Assembly (NCBI RefSeq): GCF_963576615.1
Contig: NC_088711.1
Location: forward strand, 12,447,869-12,511,868
Origin: Watersipora subatra
Taxonomy: Eukaryota; Bryozoa; Gymnolaemata; Cheilostomatida; Watersiporidae
Reading direction: 5' to 3'
DNA length: 64,000 bases
Shown: positions 48,901 to 60,900 of the stretch, in pieces
Numbering within the stretch: position 1 is the first letter of the stretch
Layout: each line of letters opens with the position of its first letter
Notes under the pieces: model-generated
Told to the model about the DNA's origin: nothing
Databases searched by the model: none
Seen by the model: only the letters and a program-made list of their open reading frames with translations
Program-made: the position numbers and the translations under genes

Positions 48901-51900
48901 ATTCATCAAGTTCCTCCTTGCTCTGGTGGACAACTCCTCACCTCCGGTCCTCAAAGCCATCATCGATGAGAAAGGTTAGCGCATGTACAGAAACCTTAGC
49001 AGTTTTTTAATTCGAGAAAATTGGTACACGTTACAGTTGACTTGACAAAGCGCTTACGATTATTCTTGTTATTGAATCACGCTTTATTGGTTGTCTTCTC
49101 TTGTTATCCTTGTATCACGTAACTGTTCATATTCTCTTATCTCTCCTAGTTTAACTTTGTGATGTTTATTTTTTCGATATTGTCGAAATAAGTGAATAAA
49201 CAAACATAATTTTTATTGATTTCCAATATATTTTGTTGAGGGACCAATCCCATTTTACTAACAATCTCAGTCCTCATTGCTTAAACGTTTTTGCAACCCA
49301 TAAGATATGTATGACTGATTTATCTAAGATTCACGATAAGAAGTTCTGCACTCGTGCTGCCTTATAAAACATTCAATTTGTTTAGAAAATATGGACCTAG
49401 TGCTTGGCTATTTGAGCATTTGCAAGGCATTAAGCCTTTATATTAGGCAATTGGTTAAAATATTTAGGAATGGTCCTGTTTCTGGTTGATTATCGTTTAT
49501 CACTCATCTAAGCTCATGTGTAAAAGTTATGTTTGTTTATCTTTACTGCGTCGTTCCACGGCATTTTGCACCGGAGTATTTTCCACTTTTTCATGTTAAT
49601 TAGTTTGAATTTGGTTTTCCTGCTGACATTCTTTATCATCATTATCTGTTGTTCATCGTTGTTCAAATAGCAAGACAAGAATTCCCATGTAATGCTATTC
49701 TGGCTGAGTTCATTGTAAATGTGATTTTTAGGTATTTGCTCTAGAGTTGTTGTATTCTTGCCCTGGTCATTTCTACTAAGAAGGAAATCACATGAAATTT
49801 TATTAGCGAGTTCGGACATTGCTTATCAAAGAGTTTTCATGGTGACTATTATTGGTGTCATAGCTTGTTTCTATTGCTCTATTGTCATCTATTGCTTGTG
49901 TTTTTGTCCATCAAAATTAACTAAAATCGTTATTGCTAAATAAGTTTCCCACCTAAAAAGTTGGAGACATGTTGTACCTTCTGTGCCTGGTGTAACTTAC
50001 CCAAGATTTTCAACTAAAAAAAGCATTAGTATTTTGACCGACATTGATCAAATAAGCAATTCTATTAATCCCAAAAAGGCTCTCAGATGCAGGTTTGCAA
50101 ATGAGACTCAAATGGTCACACCAGCTTGCTAACCGAAGAGAACCAATAATTTTCAAAGACAGAAAAAACCACAAAAATGGTAGAATGTTACATGCTGAAG
50201 TCGAAGAAAAACTAGCTAGTCATACCCGGCAACGATTCCAACAGCGAGCAACGTGAAGAACAGTTGCAACAAGACTGCCAATGCAACAAAAGTTGCACCA
50301 AAGATTCAAAATGACCAAAGAAAAAATTTACAAACAATTCAATTCCTCGTGATTTAGAAGCTTTAAGATGAGTTTTGTCCATTAGTCAACAGGACTTCTG
50401 AATGTAAGCGTTGTGGCGCTACCAAGCTCAAACATGAAACTAAATGTTATTGTTACTCCTGTGGTCAGATTTGAGACCAGCTAACCGTAGTGTTGATTTG
50501 TATACTTTCGATATAAAAGTGGGTGACGTACCAGCTTATAAATTTATATCAATAAAATCCTTTAAAAAAACTTAAATTTTAAATTTAAAAATTAATGAAG
50601 TTAATTAATTTAAAAATTAAATTTTAAAAGATTTTTTTATTTAAAAATTATTTTCATCAAAAAACAATTTAGTAAAAAATCTTTATCATATTACTAATTT
50701 ATTTTTTAAGTTTTATTAAACTTAAAAAATTACTTAAATTGTTTAAGTTTTTATAAAACTTGAGAAATTACTAAGTTTTTAATTATAAAATTTATAAAAT
50801 ATGATAAGTTCTATAATAAATTGATAAGACTTTATAAATTTATAAAGTATTATAAAATTGGGTGATGAACCAGCTTATGAATTTATCTTAATGCAATCCA
50901 TTACACTTTTGTTGATAACATTTTCTAAACTATTGTCAGGTCCTGTGGCAAATTGTTCTGACGTTTTGTATCTGTTACAAGTTATTACAGCAACTACATC
51001 TGAGAAATATTTTAGTCAGTCTATCGATTCTACCATGGTTGAATTACTCCTTTTAGCTATGAGAAAGTTTTTGCTTGGCTTCAGTGATCTACATTGCATC
51101 AGAGTCAATCATTTTTAAAAATATTCGTGTCTCTAGGGTTGCTGAATGGAATGCTGTCACAACTGCATACCGGCAGCGTAGAGTTGATCAGACAAGTGCT
51201 CTCGACATTCCATACAAAGATCTTAGCTAGTCGACTTGTTACTAAAACTCAACGGATCCGACTGTTTAATGAAACTACCATACCCCAGATACTGCAGTGC
51301 TATGAGTGTAGGAAGCAGAGCAAACGAGAGCTCTCTCAGGATAAGGTTATTTATTTTTGTTACTGGATCCACACTCATCGAAATCTTTTATGTATGTCAA
51401 CTTAATGCGAGACTGTGTTCAGTAATCTGTATATTCTATTGTGTATTTTACCATGATTCAATCTTGAAAGCCACTGATATTCTATTTTTTCATAGACACA
51501 ACCACAAGCTGAAGCTCAGCTACAGAAACAGGTTTGTGATTTTGTCAAGACACTGTTAGCGGACCAGAAGAATGGCATTACCTTTGCTGACCCAGAATAT
51601 GGTCAAGGAGACAAGTATGTATGACAAACATTCTGTTTTGGTAACTGCTTTTCTGGAATTGCTAATGGACTCTAGTTAGCATCACTTGCTATATACTCTT
51701 GTTGCACAATTAAATCTGGCTCTACGGCTAAAATGTGTTTATTTATAAAAAAATTTCACACCGAGCTTTCCTGCTTCATGGAGAATTTGTCTTCTCATGC
51801 CTCTGCAGGCTTATGGTTTGCAAAATTTTGTAATCTGTTGACTAATATTATTTACAATACCCATCACTTTTATATTTAGGTTGCTCTTTGTACAACTGCT

Positions 51901-54900
51901 AAGTTTATTGTTTTTATAACCGGTATACAGTCATACCTTGACATACGAGCTTGATGCGTTCTGAGACTGAACTCGTATATCAATGTGCTTGTATCTCACC
52001 GCAAAATTTCCTATATAAAATAACTAAATATTTATTGATCCATTCTTATACCATAAAAAAACCCCAAAAACAGGATATTTAAGTGGAAAAATGTGTTTTT
52101 AATTGTTGTAATTCGTAGTGTCGCTTGTGAACGTAATAATTGTGTCGCCTTGTGAACGTAGTACCTATGTTCACAAAGCGACACAATTACTTATTTAGTT
52201 GTTGTGATCTGCAATAAAATATAACATTACTATGTACAGTACTGTATGGAGTTCTTACCTTCGACACAAACGCAGTGACTAATGTCAGTGAGAGAGGCTT
52301 GACAACAACTCGTTAGTACACTAGGCTTTTGTGACATAATACGTAGCATAAGCATTGAATTTAAATTAGATGAATTTAGCTTACTAAACACATACATGTA
52401 CAAGCTAAACTTGTAATTGTACTAAACACACACGTGTACAAGCTAAATTTGTACTTATACTAAACACACATTTGTACAAGCTAAACTTGTACTAAACACA
52501 CACTTGTACGAGCTAAGCTTGTACTAAACACACACTTGTACAAGCTAAATTTGTACTTATACTAAACACACATTTGTACAAGCTAAACTTGTACTAAACA
52601 CACACTTGTACGAGCTAAACTTGTACTAAACACACATTTGTACAAGCTAAACTTGTACTAAACACACACTTGTAAAAGCTAAACTTGTACTAAACACACA
52701 TTTGTACAAGCTAAACTTGTACTAAACACACCCTTGTACAAGCTAAACTTGTACTAAACACACACTTGTACAAGTGAAACACAAGCTAAGTTTTGATATT
52801 TCACTAAAGTTAACTTTAATTTTATCATCTTAATTTTTTGTTATTTGTTTCTGGCTTGGTAGTTCTTGCTTCGCTTTCACTATAACTTTTCACCTACTTT
52901 ATTAAAACATTTTGTCAAACTACTTCGATGAGAATGACTGTGCTGTTCTTGAAAGTGGCCTCTCGCACACTTGGCCATTCAATGGCCATCAACATTCAGC
53001 TCGTATCTCAAAGGTTTCTCGAATCTCAAAACAGTCTTGCAGGAAATTTTGCCTTTATCTTGATTTTCTCGTGTGTTTGGTGCACTCGCATGTCGAGGTA
53101 TGACTGTACTGATTTATTATTGACTATTGAACCATGGTAAATTCAATAATAATCTCACTAAAATTAGCTTTCCCTTGAATCCTAAAATGAGTCCCTTCTT
53201 ATCTGGTAATTCTCATTGTCAAGGTTTAGAGTGCAGTGAAACCTTGGTGCTATACTATGGTGGTCAAGCTTGGCGGTCAAGCACCAGTTTATTCGAAAAC
53301 TAAAACCCATTTTCCCATAAGAAACAATGGAAAGTATTTTAATCCCTGTTTACCCCTTAAAATACCTTAAACATAGAAAGAACATGTATCTAAACAACAA
53401 TGGAGAGCTAAATGTGTACATGAAAACAAAAAAAACATAAACCATTTTGTATAATTTACTTTGAACTCATTATTAAGGGCTGAAGCAACACAAAAAGTAG
53501 AAAAATGGCAAAAATTCTCGGAATGAACCATGTACGTCTTACACTGCTAACGGTCTGAGTCGAATCGACGCTTACCAAATGGTCGAGGAGTGTATTCGGC
53601 TCGAATCAGCTATATTCATTCTCACGAGGCGTTTTCCAGCTTGCCTGAACTAATTCTAGCACTGAAATTATGTTCGAACTCTGATGCATTTTTTGGTTGA
53701 GTACCGAATTGTTCAAGTGAGGATAAGTTCAAGCATGGCGGTTCCACTATCTTGAGTATTTAAGCTGTCATTCCGTACAAGTTTCAAAGATTTTTGTATG
53801 GCAATAAATCCGCTGTTACAAGAGCATTCATGTGTTTGCCTATAGCTGCTCGTATAAGTCCTTACATGCCTGATTGGACCATCTGATCTTCATAGAAATA
53901 TGCAAGGTCGTTCTTTGTATTTTGGTTCTCTTTAAAGCTCATATTTTCGTGTGTGTTGGCTTATCATCAAACTGAATTTTTCATTTCCTAGAAACCTAAA
54001 CCACGTTCTCAACTTGGTGTTGTGCAAGTCTATCCTCAAATCGGCCTACATGGACATCCAGTTGGAGGAGGTGGTTATTGCTAGCCTCACCACTCGTCCT
54101 GACCAGCTCCACAGATATATGGCTATGTTGAATGAATCGGCATTGTTGGTGAAGAATACAGGTTCCTGGCTGAATGCTGCCAATCATGTCGTCAAGGTAA
54201 GTCATCAATAATTACCTGCTTTACATAAACATGTAACTATATTGGGCTATTTACAGTCCACATGACTCGGAGGCATGGCAACACAGTTACAGGATTACAG
54301 ATTTTTGTGCTTGTGTGGTATTCTATTGGTGTGATGAACATTTGAGTTGATTAGACAATGTACTGTGAGATATAATTGTTTAGGAACATCGACAATGTTC
54401 GGTAAGGCGGTCACCCCAGTCGTGGCAATTATCGCTGTTTCATGCTGCCATAGGAAATAAAGTGTCACAAACTTTATAATTGCTTGGAGTGCTTAAAAAA
54501 ATTCCAGTTTTGGCAGTTTTTCTTTTCATCGTTGTTTAACAGTAATGAAAACTTTTATTAAAATAACTAGTGATCTATTCTGCTGAAGATAATATAAAAG
54601 ATCAACTGGCCAATGAGGCTCTGTGAATTAGTATATGAAATCAATAGTAAGTCATCTTTTCATTTGCTACACACTATGAATTTGTCTTTCATTTACAATT
54701 TAAAACAATAGTTTTGTTTTTTTCTTCAATAAATTTTGCTTAATCTTTTGATACGCTTAAATTTTCAAATAAACCACTCGCAGAAATAAACCCTAATGCA
54801 GGGATGGCCAATTGATTTTGGTCGTGATCCGTTAGTGTCAAATCTGACAATTAAAGATCCACAACGAGCTGAAGATGTGCGTTTTTTTACCATACATAAA

Positions 54901-57900
54901 CATGCAGTTATTTGTGTACATATTAAAACAAAGCATAAAATACGATTTTAAAAAACTTTGTTTATATACATAATTTGACTGCAAATCAGAGAATGAATGT
55001 GCTGTAATAAATATGTCTGATATCAGTGAGAAAAATGATGAGTTGGCTTTGACTTTACTATCAAAACTTTGCTGCTTTCAGCGACTCTTAAGTTTATGAA
55101 GATAAGTATTTGTGAGTCATGTTCTATGACTGTTTTTCACAAAATTTATTGCTGAAAACAATAAATTTACAAAGATTCTAAGAAAAGTCTACAAAATATT
55201 TTTTAAACCAAATTAAAAAAATATTAAAAAAAATTTTTTTGGCAGCCAACTTGAAAGATCCACAAAAAACTACAAAGATCTGGATCTGCATCCGCCATTA
55301 GGCCATAGCTGCTCTAATGTTTAGCTAATCAGCACACTTATGATTGCATTAATGGTTGGAGGCCTTTTTGTAATACTTTTTTTAATTGATCCTGTCTGGT
55401 ACTGATGATATGAACCGTCTCATCGGCTCATTTAGTCAAGTGCTGTTGCTTATTCTGTATTGAATAATTGCAGATAATGTATACACTACCGGCGTTTGGT
55501 CAGCTGAATTTGAGTTCTTCAATGAAGGAGGGAATGTTGTGCCGAATAGCAGTGGGCCTTACTTCCCCACCTGCAGCCACTATGAAAATCTTCAAACATG
55601 TTCTTAATGTAAGGTTTTAGCTGTTCTAATAAATAATCTGTAGATTATTATTAACCTATCATATTGTAGAACTGAAGTGTGAGTCACTTAGCTTTTCAGA
55701 CTACTTTCCCATAGAAAAATGTATTTTATTAATTTTTACAAACGCTGCATCTGTTGCATGTTTAGCTTATTCCTTGGGGAACTATTGGTCCAGGTTGCGC
55801 TGTGGTTTGTAAATGCTAATACAATACTAGGCCTAGAGTTTTTTTAAAACCATAACTGTCACGAACAACTTTTATCGTATTTACTAGGTAAATCAGACAC
55901 GCTGATTCCGATTTTGTACTCAAAATAAAGATTAGTCCACTAACCTTCAAAGTCATTTAGGCTTTTTTAAAGCGTTTCAATATCCGTTTCGAAAACAACA
56001 CATTTGGCATTACAAGCTCCGCCCATAACTATGTGACAAAACCTAGCTTTTTCAGAAACGGAAGTTAGGAATGTTTAGTCCGATTTAGAATAATAGAGAT
56101 GGGTGTCTTAAAACCCATTATTATCTAAATCCAGTCTGTAAAATAATTTCAGTTTTTTATGAAAGGGATATAAACTATTTAAAATTGCTCGCAGCTTGTT
56201 ACATGACGTTTAAATGGGCTGGACGCCGAGAAAAATGAGCTCAAAAAGCGCGGTTTTATCACAAGCGAGCGTTGTTATCGCGCTTTTTAAATATGCAATG
56301 CTAAATAGCTTATCTACCTTTCAGAAAAGACTGATATTATTTTTAAGGCTGAATTAAGATATTAAGGGATTTTAAAACACCCATCTCTATTATTCTAAAT
56401 CGGTCTAAACATCCCTACGTAACTTCTGTTCCTAAAAAGCTAGGTTACGTCACGTATTTATGGGTGGAGCTTGTTATGCCGATCGTGTTGTTTTCGAGAC
56501 CGATATTAAAACGCTATAAAAAATCCTTCATTACTTTGAAAGTTACTGGCCTAATCTTTATTTTGAGTACAAAATCGGAATCAGCGTGTCTGATTTACTT
56601 AGTGAATACGATAAAAGTTGTTCGTGGCAGTTATGGTTTAAGATATCAGTCAAGTCAGCTAACCTCTCAACATGTCTCTATCGGAGCTTTCTTCTCTTGT
56701 AAATAATTGCTCGATTTCTTTAGTAGATAGCCTAGCTAGTTAATGAAGTTTAGCAGAATCTGTGTTATAGGTTCCCCTGTAAAAAAATCAAACTGCGATT
56801 CTATGACAGTGTGATTTTGTAGATGTCAGATATGAGCTGGCAATACACCTCACTTGGACTGTTTCTCGTTGTGATGAGGAGAGCAAAAGAAGCCATTAGT
56901 GCAGTCAAGTCTTTGTACAGCGCAGAGAACTTTGCTTCTTGGCAGTCGCTGTTTGTAGAGCTCTTTATGCAGGTATCAAGTTAATGCAGGTTCCTTTCAC
57001 TAGTAAGATATCCTCCGTTGTTTTATTATATTCAATATGCAAATGGTTGTGTTTACATAGTTTATAGTTCAGAATGTGACCGTTGTAAGGTAGGCCTCGC
57101 CTCTTGTTCGTTTTAGATAAGCGCGAGGAGGTATTGAGGTTAGACGATTTTTAGCACCCTCATTTCAGGAATCCTCATTTTGTTAACCACATTTTGCTGA
57201 TCAGTATTTTATTGGCCCATCAGAACATTCCTAATATGTTCTCTTTAAAGATGTAATTGCACCAAATTTTAGTTGATTCTATCAGAAAGTACATGTATTA
57301 TTCTATCAGTTGCTGTTCGTTTGTTCGTTTTTCAAGTAGAAGTTTTGCACTGCAACGAGAGTTGTCATCAGACGAAAAAATAGCTCATCAAAGATGAACT
57401 TGACAAAATTTTAGTAGATTTTATAAGAACTTAGTTGTATTTCTCTATCAGTTGCTGTTGTTTTTCATGTTTGAGGTGACCTGACTGCTAAGATGTTTCA
57501 AGATTAAAATCGACAAAACTTTATCGCGGTTAAAACGCTAAAAAAAGATGTGCCCAGACTTGCCTCAAATGGTGTATATAGAGAGACAGCCTGTCTCTAT
57601 CTCGTGTGTTCACATCGGCTATTGCGATAAAAGTCTAGTCCTACGCGGCTCTATTAGCATTTCTTTTGTTTTGTATTTGCTCACGATTGCTAGAGTGCAA
57701 TTTTAAATCTAGTTACAGATACATTATTATAAATGTCTCAAACACCTCAAATGAGTGTAATTAAAATTTGTCATATTAGTTTCCTCTAAATGCTGTGTAA
57801 ATATCTGAGTACCAGCTCCGATTCTGCCAGTCTATGGTAATTAGGTTGTCGAGTTAACTTATTTCATTGCGTCCTTAGTATCAGCGAAATTCTCAGTTGC

Positions 57901-60900
57901 TACCCACACCGGAAACTAGATAAAATACGCAAGCCACATCTTTGAAAAGAATATGTTCGAATATATGGCAAAACTAACTGCATCCCTAAAAAATCATGTA
58001 TAGTCAACGTTATCTAGTCATTATTACTATCAATTTGTAGAAAAAATTATACTGGTTTCTGAGTTGTCCAAAATAGTGAACGCAAAACAACGTCAATTTC
58101 TTTGAAATCAATTAATCCATCGATTCTGGCAAAGGGCTAATAAAGCCATTCTTGCACCTGGTTGGCGCTTTGTGACGTGGACTCACCTGTTTTCACCTAG
58201 TAGCGAGGGAGAAGAAAATTTTTTGAGCTTTTCATATTTGGTTCATTAGAATTGAGTTGAGCTATGCAAAAGTACCTGTCAATACAGCTCTGATTAAACT
58301 TCATAAACCCATTTATCAGACAAGAGTTTGGCACAGATGGCAACGGGGCTATGATGTGTTCAATATGTTCTGCAAATCATGTTTTGCATTATCTTCAACA
58401 TTATTATTTTATTATATAATTTTTGCAAGCCAAACAATTTTCATTTCAGCAAGCTTTCATTAAAAACATCCATCTAAGTCGTGGCCACTCACATACAGTA
58501 GTATCAGCTCATATAATAGGAAAAATTATTCTACTGCAGTAAACTCAAACTTGATGTATCGTATCTGGATATTCCTTTTCATCTTTGGTTCCAAGATATG
58601 TAGCTCTCACTATGTTGTATATGCAGGTTGGTAGTGATCACCACTCCGCTCTTGTAAATCATTTTGGGTATGTCCAAAATACCAATGATATGTAGGTGCA
58701 TGATTTCCTCTGTCTTTACGTACCATGTTGTACATTTCATGTTCCTGCAGCCTTTCAGATGGTTCCAGACACTCCACATCTGCATACTTGGGTACTAACA
58801 AATATTAAACTTTTCTTATCTTTAGATAATTTATTAAATGTCGCTTGGATGTGATATCTTATCTAATCAAATTATTAACAATAAAAATGCAATTAGCTAC
58901 AAAACTTACCATGGCCAAAACTTACTTACTGTCCGTAGTTATGAAAGGCCACTCTCAATGGAACTGGTTTTATAAGGTCTGTAATCTCCTGCACTTCTGC
59001 AACACACTTGAGACCAGTCTGAGAAACAGAATGCCACATATCATGGTTTGTGCAGCACACATTCATGTCTCTCTTTCCCTGTGCATGGCAGTTTCCACAC
59101 TGACACAACTGCTGCACTGGTGACACCACATAAACAATCCTGTAATCAATAAAACAAATGTAATGCATATATATCATTCATAGATATGTCGTTCTAAGGT
59201 GTATCTACTGAAAACTTTCAATTTGGGAGCTATATAGATTGAGAGTGTAAAATTACAAAATGAACAAATGTTTAACAAAAGCATAAGTACGCCAAGCCAA
59301 CAATTCAAAGCTTTGTTTCTGGGAGTTGAAGATGAGCATTAATCAATCCATTTTCCTCACTTTTTACAAGTGAGAAGTGAACACAAATCGTAATCATGAA
59401 TTTAATCTACTAGCTAAAACTGCAAAGAAAATTTGAAGCAAATATTATATAGCTAGGTGAAACTATAAAAAAGTTATGGAACATTGATTGGTGCTAGCAA
59501 AAAACTATAATTTTGTAATTAGTAAATGTATTCATGAGTAGTAAAATTATCGCCTTTAGTTTAGCATATATACTTATATAGGAGACTCAAAATTAAAAAT
59601 AGATTTACTTCCATTCTCTCATCTTCCTCTGCACCATAACGCTGCTGACGCCTGTCAGCTCTAATCATAGGCTGTCTGCCCCAATCTTTAACCACCTGAT
59701 GCTCAAAAAACTTTGAATCATCATCGCTGAAAGTGGAAGCAATGTTAAAATTCTGTTGTTCGTCGATAAAACATGTCGATGGAGCATGAGCGATCTAGTA
59801 ATTCAGTAAATTATTTAATGACGAGAATCTTCAAGATCACAGACAACACGTTTTACTAGTGATAACATTTATTATGACCTATATAAAAATTTCGTGCTGA
59901 TGATTGGCTATAGAAAAGATGGTATATTTATCGCTCACGTACTCTTTTTGTATACACTCACTATACACGTCACGAATGAAGCACCCGTTTGAATCTGAGC
60001 GTTTCGAAAAATGATCTCATTCAAGCGCTTATATCTCTGGACAGGGCTAGTCTACAAAGACAAAAACACATCAAATTGTAGCTGGTGTTTTAGCCTTATA
60101 TTGGTCTTAATTTCATTTGAATGACTTCAATGGTGCAATCACATCTTTAAGCACCTTTTTTGCAAGATGGGCTTGTGTTCGTCTCACTTTCATATTTTAG
60201 AAAATGAAGACAGAAGCTGGCAGATAATCCTTCCACAGTAAAAGCATATATGTATAATATGTTATGCTTTTTCAGATCGTGCCCCTAGTTGATGTTACTA
60301 TTTTTAGGTTGTTCCACAGGTTGATGTTGCTACTTTTAGCTCGTTCTACCAGTTGATGTTACTATTTTTAGCTCGTACCACCAGTTGATGTCCTCTTGCA
60401 CTGTTGGAGCGCAATTAATAAAATAACTGAGAATCAGGAGCACATGCTATGTAAGTTGTTAATGAGACGTCTCCTTAAATGCAGTCATTATGACTTTTCA
60501 ATTCTTTATCATCGATGTCAACCAACATACCAATGATCCTGTTGATATCCATAGTGACACCCAAGTTTGCCCAAAGAGTGCTAGACTTGTTAATTCTCCA
60601 TCTGGAACTGAGTTCTGGTCTTCACCAGCCCTCATCTATGCCGATCAATGTCTCAGCAATTCTACTGGATATAGAAAAGTTGGCTGCCCGGGACACTCAC
60701 TCAACTGATCCTACTGAGGTAATACACCAATGCTGATGTGGAGGAGTATTCGTTTTGGCTCACATTTGCCTGATTGACATTATGAAATGTATGTTTGCAC
60801 CTACCATGATCTCCACTAAATGGAGGAAAGAAGCTCTTCCATACGCCCTGGTATATATACCTTGGACATTCATAAGCCGATAATGCTGGAGTCCTATAAG

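Larger units (their letters stand above)
51928..53106. mobile_element. pogo/Tigger-like element with internal minisatellite
   Basis: The ends are CAGTCATACCTTGACATACG and, inverted, CAGTCATACCTCGACATGCG, flanked by TA (51926-51927 and 53107-53108). It is related to the end sequence of the element at 25506. No transposase is recognisable. The centre is taken up by a ~32-bp tandem repeat and a hairpin. It lies in the URB1 intron between 51614 and 53992. Confidence 0.85.

Noticed and set aside
50858..51118. 86-codon ORF ahead of a URB1 exon
   Set aside because: It reads through the pyrimidine tract toward the acceptor at 51136. The conserved URB1 sequence starts only after that acceptor, and upstream it overlaps a repeat copy.
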